The notes under the pieces: model-generated
Told to the model about the DNA's origin: nothing
Seen by the model: the letters and a program-made list of their open reading frames with translations, nothing else
The model's database searches: none
NCBI GenBank assembly: GCA_902802795.1
Contig: CADCNI010000005.1
Location: 1-64,000, forward strand
Direction of reading: 5' to 3'
Origin: an uncultured Ruminococcus sp.
GTDB taxonomy: Bacteria > Bacillota > Clostridia > Oscillospirales > Acutalibacteraceae
DNA: 64,000 bases
Shown here: positions 16,701 through 25,300 of the stretch, one piece after another
How the letters are laid out: each line of letters opens with the position of its first letter
Position numbering within the stretch: the first letter of the stretch is position 1
Position numbers and translations under genes: made by a program

Positions 16701-17078
16701 GACGTACTGCTTGTTTCCTTCTCCAGCCTGTTTAAGAAGATCGTGGGCGATACGGGCTACAGCGTCCGTTACGGCGGCGACGAATTCCTCGTGATTCTTC
16801 CCAACGCGACAGAAGAGGAAGGCGTGGAAACCGCCAAGAGCATCTATCAGAAGCTTGATGAAACCAACGGATTCGAGGACGCCATCAAGTCCAAGATGGG
16901 ACACGATTTCGTGGTACCCAAGAATCGCCGCGTCAACTGTTCCATCGGCATTGCCACCTCCAAAATCGCCAGTATGACGGCGGTGACGGAGGCGCTGAAA
17001 AACGCTGACAGCGCGCTGTATGTGGTCAAAAAATCGACGAAGGGCGTCTATCGTGTCTATCAAGGCGAGAGCAGATAA
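13722..17078 (+). CDS. Large TPR-GAF-GGDEF diguanylate cyclase with degenerate ATPase-like N-terminus
   Basis: This 1118-residue cytoplasmic protein has four parts. Residues 1-215 resemble the AAA_16/STAND ATPase module of large LuxR regulators. PLLFVFENLQYCEKSLLEF fits the Walker B region of that module, but no Walker A GxxGxGK is present. Residues about 235-730 are helical TPR-like repeats. Residues about 750-920 look like a GAF sensor. Residues about 940-1118 are a GGDEF domain with intact YGGDEF (GGDEF at 1018-1022) and TDMLTGLLNR, so cyclic di-GMP synthesis is likely. The RxxD inhibitory site before the GGDEF loop is not conserved. Only a weak AAAGGA site precedes the ATG. It is monocistronic. 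Confidence 0.88.
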   Translation: MEATSKKDVTSLVASIINDASEKNGKLLFIKYSNTFTIKFEDVLVASNDSETVVQTLYHEFKPGLMQASYAPLMDWIGALYKRYFSQIEYSDFLESCDVYPLHINVFKSYFECGTCRRVETIVRNEAEYEHQHFINDIIKIFNTVSEVVPLLFVFENLQYCEKSLLEFLMVLTSGKLPHKFSVLADFNEKYEVAEYMEDMWEDFSERIETQNIMLYWEFDSMIISDYRHVPFIPDKAFFGVYLIMLNNMINTLALDQALNYFNAIRAKLESGDMFVTAKERYIFYNIYGNALFLHGDYEETVEMSNIMRGVYMNSKDLHEVNYEYNFNELACLAYIYQRNDEEAMKRVLECKRIAYGSGDGFIMFQADLLRYKVLMRGWNQDYLVSAFGVMYEIDPDFLALAQKYEYKNNLAYVVAFGYGNDQTFYRDSLNYCESREHVVTSTKIAKELKNEFLLLLMWEKHIRFTVRYGYFNVADYYYKCQLKVYEQMGNMRKVGIIYDGLGYNRIIMGHYNYASEFFNSALDVWHRLSMPNEIGMTLYNMAINAILMEEYNFAIELINTTIRIMKYLDQINLEFCNISKLYGMLVYCSYKLNIEYNAQFYLNKMEYVLHHLLYSEDIPDYTSWDNELFLYYISKALLCKKSDPTEAQKLFDKARYHMERADDLFFFVYMIFAIEQSAFYKEQDDLDSFKMILNKCIDHFKLHGCNEKADRLFAVLNGKNVATKKIHSGLKNVTSFQLIELARRVGSEMELNMQNRNIRFLSAWQRLMNNDSVENVETLFNKSVKLIKRNYEVDKVFMFSVNGRDVQTDYKPKKVELAKENINAIIDFFRNFQHSFVITRTEKRFYDYYDFVRNFGPNEVFSMICVPVYDKDQLTNVFIAYIDSHDNFVHNYEMLEEDEMNIFKFAYRQLIDARRRLKSRLEIQEMNAKLEKTSVTDMLTGLLNRQGFAKYLEEEFNKLAIKNKTREIPTTVLYIDLDNFKIYNDTFGHDIGDVLLVSFSSLFKKIVGDTGYSVRYGGDEFLVILPNATEEEGVETAKSIYQKLDETNGFEDAIKSKMGHDFVVPKNRRVNCSIGIATSKIASMTAVTEALKNADSALYVVKKSTKGVYRVYQGESR

Positions 17079-17100
17079 AAATATTTTGCGAATAAAAATG

Positions 17101-17147
17101 AAACAGTCTGTCGGATGTGCTTATGCACATTCCGGCAGACTGTTTTG
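17101..17147. terminator. Bidirectional terminator
   Basis: AAACAGTCTG..CGGA and its complement (TCCGGCAGACTGTTT) form a long hairpin between the convergent GGDEF gene and the 73-residue gene. Confidence 0.85.
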
Positions 17148-17369
17148 TTACTGTTCAGGCGAATGCTTGTCAGTGTGGGATGTGTCCCGTTTTTCTTCCA
17201 CAGGCACGCCGCTGAGCTGACGGTACGCGTCGGCTTCTTCTCCGTCAAGCGGAGGAGTAGGCGTCATGCCCGTGCATTCGGTTCCCGATATGACGTTCAT
17301 GGTCATGTTGTCGTACACGCGCATATCGTCCCCGATCGGCACGTTGTATTTGTCACGTTTCTGCCGCAA
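17148..17369 (-). CDS. 73-residue protein of unknown function
   Basis: The start is TTG at 17369 with a strong AAAGGAG upstream at normal spacing, so the frame is probably real even though no ATG is available there. The protein is hydrophilic, with no signal peptide or membrane segment. It contains SGTECTGMTPTPPLDGEEA, a Cys-Thr-Gly / Pro-Thr-Pro-Pro motif in the middle, and a charged C-terminus. I recall similar short CTG..PTPP proteins in other Clostridia but cannot name the family. It reads away from the divergent macrodomain gene. Confidence 0.6.
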   Translation of the reverse strand: MRQKRDKYNVPIGDDMRVYDNMTMNVISGTECTGMTPTPPLDGEEADAYRQLSGVPVEEKRDTSHTDKHSPEQ

Positions 17370-17472
17370 TGCAAAACACTCCTTTCTCTGTCAATAGTTT
17401 TGACGGGAAGGGAGCGGATTATTCATGATGTTTTTTGAGGAGATTGGCAAGAGGGCTCTTTTTTGTAACTGA

Positions 17473-17502
17473 TTGACATTGGCATGAAGTCTGTGGTATG
17501 AT
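17473..17502 (+). promoter_or_regulatory. Promoter of macrodomain gene
   Basis: TTGACA (17473-17478) and TATGAT (17497-17502) are 18 bp apart, with the start codon 39 nt beyond. Confidence 0.75.
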
Positions 17503-17540
17503 GTAGAAAAACCATAAACCGACAAGCGAGGTAGCGTAAT

Positions 17541-18323
17541 ATGAATCAAAGCGAAAGACGTGTGTATCTGATCGAGGCATTGCTCAGGGAAAATCCGAAA
17601 TACAGAGGCATGCCGCTGCCCAAAGACCGACAGGGACAGAAGGATTTGCTGCGCGCGCTGATGAATGTGAGAATGCCGGGCGCGCTGAGTGACGAATACC
17701 AAAACATCGAGGGCGAATATCTGACGCAGGAGAACGCCGAAAAGGGCATTGTCTCTATCGACGAACTGACCCCGGTACAGGAGGGGAGATATCTGTGGCA
17801 GGGAGACATCACCCGTCTGTCCTGCGACGCGATTGTCAACGCTGCCAACAGCCAGTTGCTCGGCTGTTTCCGTCCGCTGCATAGCTGCATCGACAATTGC
17901 ATTCACAGCGCGGCGGGGCTTTCGCTGCGAAATGCCTGTTATGACGTCATGCAGCGGCAGGGATACGAAGAACCGACGGGACAGGCGAAGATTACCTCCG
18001 CTTACCATCTGCCCAGCCGCTATGTCCTTCACACGGTAGGGCCGATTGTCAGCGGAAAGCTGACCGCGACGCATTGCGAGAAACTGGCGTCCTGCTATCG
18101 TGCCTGCTTTCAGCTTGCGGAGGAAAACGGACTGCATTCCATCGCCTATTGCTGCATTTCCACCGGCGTGTTCGGGTTTCCCCAGCGCGAGGCGGCGGAG
18201 ATTGCCGTGCGGACGGTCAAAGAGTGCATGACAAAAGCGACAGGCGACATGCGCGTGATTTTCAATGTATTTACGGACAAAGACAAGCAGATTTATGAGC
18301 AGCTTCTCACCGACACTAAATAA
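17541..18323 (+). CDS. Zinc-type macrodomain protein-ADP-ribose hydrolase
   Basis: This 260-residue cytosolic enzyme is predicted to remove ADP-ribose from proteins. The macrodomain (about 75-250) has AIVNAANSQLLG at the ADP-ribose pocket, then CFRPLHSCIDNCIH, the Cys/His cluster that marks the zinc-containing subclass of Gram-positive bacteria. GQAKIT, LPSRYVLHTVGP and ISTGVFGFP complete the fold. An N-terminal helical cap (about 1-70) is also typical. In streptococci and staphylococci this subclass is encoded with a SirTM sirtuin, a lipoylated GcvH-like protein and a lipoate ligase. None is nearby here, so its modified substrate is unknown. Confidence 0.9.
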   Translation: MNQSERRVYLIEALLRENPKYRGMPLPKDRQGQKDLLRALMNVRMPGALSDEYQNIEGEYLTQENAEKGIVSIDELTPVQEGRYLWQGDITRLSCDAIVNAANSQLLGCFRPLHSCIDNCIHSAAGLSLRNACYDVMQRQGYEEPTGQAKITSAYHLPSRYVLHTVGPIVSGKLTATHCEKLASCYRACFQLAEENGLHSIAYCCISTGVFGFPQREAAEIAVRTVKECMTKATGDMRVIFNVFTDKDKQIYEQLLTDTK

Positions 18324-18391
18324 CATACGTCTCACAGCCGGACAGGCAGAGGATGTTTTTCATGATGCTTCATCGCTAATGGCTAACAGCC

Positions 18392-18426
18392 GGAAATCAA
18401 ACAATTGATTTCCCTGACTTTTTTTA
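18392..18426 (+). terminator. Terminator after macrodomain gene
   Basis: GGAAATCAA and TTGATTTCC form a hairpin with a short loop, followed by eight T. Confidence 0.7.
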
Positions 18427-18434
18427 TTTTCATC

Positions 18435-18463
18435 TTGTAATGCCCGACGGGATACGGTATAAT
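18435..18463 (+). promoter_or_regulatory. Promoter of radC-family gene
   Basis: TTGTAA (18435-18440), a 17-bp spacer and TATAAT (18458-18463) are present, about 40 nt before the ATG. Confidence 0.7.
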
Positions 18464-18502
18464 AAAAGGTATGGAAATCATCGGCAAAAGGAATGAGCGG
18501 TT

Positions 18503-19207
18503 ATGGCGGAGAAACAATTGCATCAGGGACACCGGCAGCGTCTGCGCGATCGTTTTATGGAGGACGGACTGGAACACTTTGAACAGCATAATATACTGGA
18601 ACTGCTGCTGTTTTATTCCGTTCCTCAGCGAGACACCAATGAAATCGCGCACCGTCTTCTCGAACGCTTCGGCACCATCAGCAACGTGTTAAACGCACCT
18701 GTAGCGGAACTCAGATCGGTGAAAGGAGTGGGACCTCATTCCGCGCTGCTGATTTCATCCGTCCGCCAGATCAGCGAACTCTATCGCAAGGACAAGTCCG
18801 AAAGGCGGGAAATCGTCGGTTTGAAGAGTATCACGGCGGATTGTGTATGCCGCAGCGCGTATCAATCCGAGACAGAACTGCTGCTGGTATGTGCGGATAA
18901 TACACAGAGGCTTCTCAACCGTCATGTGCTGGTGCTACCGCCGACGGACATTCAGAATATGGATGTGCGGCAGATGATGAAAACTGTCCTCGGTTCCAAT
19001 GCCACGTCGGTGATGGCTGCGATTGGCCGACCGGGCGGAATTTCCAAGCCAACCAAGGAAGATCGCCTTTTGGCGGAGAAGATGGTCCGTGCGCTGAGCA
19101 CGGTCAACGTCCGTTTGCTCGATTTTATTATTGTTTGTTCCGAAAAGGATTACACTTGTATGTCGTCCATTCCGGACTGTCAATTGATTTTGCGCGGCGT
19201 TGTCTGA
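18503..19207 (+). CDS. radC: RadC-family (UPF0758) protein, metal ligands lost
   Basis: This 234-residue protein has the RadC layout: an N-terminal helix-hairpin-helix region (RLRDRF, LELLLFY, VKGVGPHSALLI) and a C-terminal JAB/MPN fold (about 110-234). RadC proteins normally carry the JAMM motif HNHPSG. Here the aligned stretch reads AAIGRPGG, so both metal-binding histidines are replaced, and metalloprotease-type catalysis seems impossible while the fold-defining KPTKED and LLDFIIV remain. The cellular role of RadC is debated even when intact. It has its own promoter, and a family A repeat follows the stop codon by 2 bp. Confidence 0.82.
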   Translation: MAEKQLHQGHRQRLRDRFMEDGLEHFEQHNILELLLFYSVPQRDTNEIAHRLLERFGTISNVLNAPVAELRSVKGVGPHSALLISSVRQISELYRKDKSERREIVGLKSITADCVCRSAYQSETELLLVCADNTQRLLNRHVLVLPPTDIQNMDVRQMMKTVLGSNATSVMAAIGRPGGISKPTKEDRLLAEKMVRALSTVNVRLLDFIIVCSEKDYTCMSSIPDCQLILRGVV

Positions 19208-19209
19208 TT

Positions 19210-19342
19210 TATAGCAATCCAAACAAACAAAAAGACAAGTTCGGCGCGCTGGTGAGCACATGGCTGCGTTGTCGTCCTAGGTGGGCGCCAGCCCACCGTC
19301 GTCCTGCCTCTTTTTGTCTCCCTGATTATTTGGATTGCTATA
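19210..19342 (+). repeat. Family A repeat, copy 3 (complete, 133 bp)
   Basis: Both ends carry the inverted terminus (TATAGCAATCCAAA left, its complement right), with a central palindrome GGTGGGC-GCCA-GCCCACC flanked by GTCGTCC on each side. It encodes nothing convincing. It fills the gap between radC and the DUF4011 gene, and the whole element can fold back on itself, as expected for a MITE-like or REP-like repeat. Confidence 0.9.
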
Positions 19343-19387
19343 GTCGAAAATCAGTATAAATCATGAAATCCATTCAGGAGGTGGCTT

Positions 19388-22300
19388 ATGGCCTCTAATT
19401 TTGCATTTATGACCCCCTACTCGCAGGAGCTTGCTTCCCTTGGCGAACAGGCGGAGGTTTTTTTTCGTGTCTCAGATTATGATGCGTGCGTGAGACGACT
19501 TGCCGCCATGGGAGAACGCGTTGTGAGCGAGCTTTTGCGGGAAAATGCCATTGCCTGTGAAGAGAAGGCGACGCAGGCGGATAAAATTACTTTGCTGCGT
19601 AATGAGAAGAAAATTCCTCAGAGTGTGGAGGACATTTTGTTTTCCTTACTCACTGCGGAAGCAACCCGTGAGGATGCGACATTGCTGCTCCGTCTGGCCT
19701 ATAAACTGTGCTGCTGGTGGATGCAGGTCTACGGCTATGGGAACACAGCGGAGGAAGACGTCATGCCCGACTTTGAGATGCCGGAAAATGAGGATATGGA
19801 ATCCGACATCCCTTTGAATGACGAAATCCCCGAAGGAGCTGTTCTTTCGGAAGATGTACCGGAAAACATCTCCGGCGCGGGAGAGCAGATTTCATCCGGA
19901 AACGGTGTCGATGACGAAGAAACTTCTGTCGATGACAGCGTGTACGAAGAAAAACCAGTCGCGGCAGAGACGGATGGTAGTGACAAAGAACCGTCCACTG
20001 AAGAAAAAAGCCACGGATTTGACGGCAAAGTGAGCATGGCAGTGGACACGCTCGGCGCGGTCAATTATGCGCTGATGCAGAACGGGCTGAAAATGATTCG
20101 TTCAGTGAGTGTGCGGAATGACGCGGACGAGGCGGTTGAAAACGCGGTAATTACGGTGACGTCCCGTCCGGGCTTCTGTCTGCCCTACAGCGAACATATC
20201 GAGCGCATTCCGCCCCACGCGGTTTTCACGGTCAACACGCTGCAACCGATCATGGACGGGGATTTTCTGGCGGGGTTGACCGAAAAAGTCAGCGGTTTGC
20301 TGGAAATCACGCTGTCCTGCGGAAATACGATTCTTTGTTCTCAAAACGTGGAAACGGAAGTGTTTACGTTTGACCAATGGCACGGCGCGAATCTGTTTCC
20401 CGAATTGCTGTGTGCCTTTGTCACTCCCAACCATCCGGAAGTCATCAAGATCGCGGCGCGTGCCGCCGAGTTTCTCGGCAAATGGACAGGAGATCCGTCG
20501 CTCGACGGATACCAGAGCAACGACGCCAACCGTGTGCTCAAACAGATGGCCGCCGTGTATGCCGCGATGCAGGAGCAGAATATCGTGTATTCCATGCCGC
20601 CCGCCAATGTGGGAATCGCGGGACAGCGCGTCCGGCTGTGTGATGCGGTGATACAGCAAAAAATGGGAACCTGCCTTGACCTGACGCTTTTTTACGCGGC
20701 CGTGCTGGAGTCGATACGGCTTCATCCCCTGCTCATCGTTCAGACGGGGCATATCTTTGCGGGGGCATGGCTGGAGGATATGGCGTTTGCGGAATCGGTG
20801 CAGGACGATGTGTCGCTTGTGACCAAACGGCTGGCGAGCGGCATCAACGAAATCGCGGTGGTGGAATGCACCGCCTTTGTCGCGGATAAAAATATGTCCT
20901 TTGATGAGGCCATGCAGGCGGCGCAAAGCGAAGTGGCCGACAGCGGCGCGTTTGAATGCCTGATCGACGTGAACCGCGCGCGGCTGAGCGGCATACATCC
21001 TCTGCCGCAGCGTGTGCAGATGGCGGACGGCTGGCACGTAGAACGACCTGCGGTTGACGAGCGTGATCTGACACAAGCGCCGAAAGAGCGAGACGACGCG
21101 GTGAACGTGGAGGATGCGTTTGATACGCCTATCACGCGCAAATCCCGCTGGGAACGCAAGCTGCTTGATCTGGGACTGCGCAATTCGCTCATCAACCTGC
21201 GGCTCTCCAAATCGCTCATCCCCGTGCTGACCACCTCCGTGGACGACTTGGAGGATTCACTGGCGGATGGCGAGGATTTCTCCATCCAGCCCCGTCCCTC
21301 CGACTGGCATATGAACGGCGACGTCAGCTTTGACACGATGCATGAGTTGGGAGAGTTGTCGTCGGTCATTCAGTCGGAATTTAAAAACCACCGTCTGCGC
21401 TCGGTGCTAACCGATACGGAACTGAGCAAGGCGATCAAGGAACTCTACCGTTCCGCGCGTACCGCACTGGAAGAAAACGGCGCGAATACGCTGTACATGG
21501 CGCTGGGTCTGCTGCGCTGGTATGAGAACCCCCGCAGCACCAAGCCGCGTTACGCCCCGCTGATTCTCGTGCCGATTGAAATGGTGCGCAAATCCGCCGC
21601 GCAGGGCTATGTCATCCGTCTGCGCGACGACGAACCGCAGATGAATGTCACCATTCTGGAAAAGCTCAAGCAGGATTTCCAGATCGTCATTAACGGACTC
21701 GACACTTTGCCGGAGGACGAACACGGCATTGACACGCGCAAGGTCTTTACGATCGTGCGCAAGGCGGTCATGGAACAGAAGAACTGGGACGTGCTGGAAT
21801 CGGCCTATCTCGGCATTTTCTCTTTTTCGCAGTTCGTGATGTGGAACGATATCCGCAGCCGTTATGACGATCTCGCCAAAAACAAGATCGTGCGCAGTCT
21901 GATGGACGGTAAGCTCGCGTGGGACGCGGAGGAAATGGAGATCGGCGCGCAGGTGGACGAAAGCGGCGTGTTTTTGCCCATGCCGGCCGACGCGTCGCAG
22001 CTCTACGCCATCAAAGCCGCCTCCGAGGGGCAGAGCTTCGTGCTGCACGGTCCTCCCGGCACAGGCAAATCGCAGACCATTACCGCCTTGATTGCCAACG
22101 CGCTGGCGCTGGGAAAATCCGTGCTGTTTGTGGCGGAAAAAATGGCGGCGCTGGAAGTGGTGCAGAAGCGTCTCGAAAGCATCGGCATCGGGGATTTCTG
22201 TCTGGAACTGCACTCCAACAAGGCCAAGAAAAAGAACGTGCTGGAGCAGCTTCGCCGCGCCTCGGAAGTGACCCGGAAGCAGAGCGCGCAGGCCTTTGAA

Positions 22301-25300
22301 AACAAGGCGGCGCAGATTGCCAAGGTGCGTGCCGAACTCAACCAATACGCGGAGGAACTGCATAAGACGCAGCTTTGCGGGCAGTCGCTCTATGATTTAA
22401 TCAACGAATATGAGTCCAACAAGGAATATCCCGACCTGCCGCCGTTTGACGAAGGCCTGCTCGACTCGCTCGACGCGGTGCGGCATGACGACAACTTGGT
22501 GCTGGTGCAGCGCCTGATCGCTGCCGCGAAGGAGATCGGTCATCCCGCGGGGCATCCGCTGGCGGATGTGACCGAAACGGGTTACAGTCAGCAGCTTCGC
22601 ATGAATCTGCCTGCCCAAAACGCGGCGTTCCGGGAATCTCTGACCGCGCTGGAACAGGCGGCGCACGCGTTTTATGAAGCGACAGGCCTGCATGTGAGTA
22701 CCTATGCCCAGTTGGAAAAAGCCGAATGCATCGCGCAGGAGATGAAGCTGTGGTTGACGCTGCCGAAAGCATGGGCGCAGGCGGAAAGCTTCAATCCGTA
22801 TATCTACCGCGTGCGGGAGATGTGCGAACACTACATCAAAGCCGGCATGTTGGCGGACAGCCTGTCCGGAATGTGGAAACCGGAATTTCTCTCGCTGGAC
22901 GGCGGGGCGCTGCTGAACGAATACCGCACCGCCGCCGCAAAATGGTTCCTGCCCCGTATGCTGGGCGTCAACGCACTGGTGAAAAAATTAACGCCCTATG
23001 CCTCCAAGCTCATCCATAAAGAGGGGCTGGAGTCGCAGCTTGCACAGCTCACGGAATACCGCACCGAGATGGACGAAGCGAGAAAGCTCTTTGACCAATG
23101 CGGCGACGGACTCGGTTCTCTGTTTGACGGCGAGAATACCGACTGGGTGGATATCCGTTCCCGCTGCGACAGCGCCAAGGAGAGCGCCGGACGGCTGGAA
23201 GAACTGTGCGGCTCGGACGAATTCCGCAGACAATACGGCTCCCGCTCCGACATCGCGCCGCAGATCAACGCCTTTCTGAACGCGTGGAGCGGCATGGAGG
23301 CGGCGAAAGCGCCGTTTGCCGCGCAGCTCGCGACGGCGGAATACGCGGGGGACGGCTGGACGGCGCATGAAATCGCGCTGTGCAACGCCATTGACGAACG
23401 CTTTGACGAACTGAGAGAATGGCTGGCGTGGAACAGCATCGCGGCGGAAGCCGGGCAGAACGGTCTTGGCGGCGTGGTGAACGCCTATCGCGGCGGCATG
23501 GCGCATGAGGACATAGAGGGCAGCTACAAAAAATCGCTCTCCCGGTCGCTTATTATGAAAATCATCGACGCAACGCCTGTCCTCAACGGATTCTCCGGCG
23601 CGGTATTCAATGAAAAAATCGAGCAGTTCCGGCAGATGGACAAAGATTTAGTGAAGCTGACGCAGCAGGAAATCTTCTGCCGTCTGGCTGCCAAAGTGCC
23701 GAACTTTGCCAAGGAAGCAGCGCAAAGTTCCGAACTGGGCATTCTGCAAAAGGCGATTCGCAGCGGCGGACGCGGCATGAGCATCCGGCGGCTGTTTGAC
23801 CAGATTCCCAATATGCTGCCACGACTCTGCCCCTGCATGCTGATGAGCCCCATTTCGGCGGCGCAGTATCTCGCCCCCAACCGCGAACCGTTTGATCTGG
23901 TGGTATTCGACGAAGCGTCACAGATCACTACCTCCAAAGCGGTGGGCGCGCTGGCACGCGGCAAGAATGCCGTCATCGTGGGAGACCCCAAGCAGATGCC
24001 GCCGACCTCTTTCTTTGCGGTCAACGCGGTGGATGAGGAAAACATGGAGGACGAAGACCTCGAAAGCATTCTCGACGACTGCCTCGCGCTGAATCTGCCG
24101 CAGACCCATCTTCTGTGGCACTACCGCAGCCGCCACGAAAGCCTGATCGCTTTCAGCAACCGGCATTTTTACGAAAACAAGCTGTACACCTTCCCCTCGG
24201 TCAACGACCGCGAGGCGAAGGTCAGACTGGTGCATACCGACGGCGCGTTTGACAGGGGCAAGACCCGACAGAACCGCTCCGAAGCGGAAGCGGTCATCGC
24301 GGAGCTGAAACGGCGCTGTCATAATAAGAAAGCGTCTGCTCTCAGCGTGGGTGTGGTGACATTCAATATCAACCAGCAAAACCTCATTGACGACCTGCTC
24401 AACGAGGCGTGCAAGGAAGACAGCGCGCTCGAAAGCTGGGTTTACAACGGTAAAGAGCCGTTGTTTATCAAAAACCTTGAAAACGTGCAGGGCGACGAGC
24501 GCGACGTCATTCTTTTCTCCATCGGTTACGGCCCCGACAACGACGGCAAGGTGTCCATGAATTTCGGCCCCCTCAACCGCGACGGCGGCTGGCGCAGACT
24601 CAACGTCGCGGTGTCCCGTGCGCGCTGCGAAATGGTGGTCTTTTCCACCCTGCTGCCCGAACAGATCAATCTTAATCGCACTTCCGCCGAGGGTGTGGCG
24701 GCGCTGCGGGCGTTTCTGGAATATGCGCAGGGCAAAGACCTCGCGCAGGACAGCCGTTCTGTGGGTCGCGGCGACGACCGCGAAGGCGTCAGCAGGGCGA
24801 TCTGCGCCGCGCTGGAAGAACAGGGCTACGAAACCCAGCGTATGGTGGGTCATTCGCAGTATCACATCGACATTGGCGTAGTGGACCCCTGCAATCCCGA
24901 ACGCTATCTGCTGGGTATATTGCTTGACGGCGCGACCTATCGGGATTCCAAGACCGTCCGTGACCGCGAACTGGCGCAGATCAGCGTGCTGAACAGTCTG
25001 GGCTGGAAGATCACGCGCGTCTGGTCGATGGACTGGTGGGACAACCGGAAAAAGGAACTGACGCGGCTGCTCGATCTTCTGGCGCGGGAAAAGGAAGCGT
25101 CCGAAGCGCAGGCTATGGCCGAGGCAAACGGGGAGGAAAATGCCGCCGACGACGCGGCAGAGGAAACGCAGGCTCCGGCGGAGAATGCCGAACCTCCCGA
25201 AGAAGAAAAATCCGCCTTGCCAGACGGTGACGTCGAGTCCTTGGAAGCATCGGAAACGGCCGAAGCAGACACAGCCGACGAATATGCCGACGCGGTGCCG

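Noticed and set aside
16748..16787. RxxD c-di-GMP inhibitory site before the GGDEF loop
   Set aside because: The residues preceding YGGDEF (VGDTGYSVR) do not give RxxD at the required spacing.
15672..17063. 463-codon minus-strand open frame
   Set aside because: It is antisense to the GGDEF gene, whose YGGDEF and GAF regions occupy the same bases.
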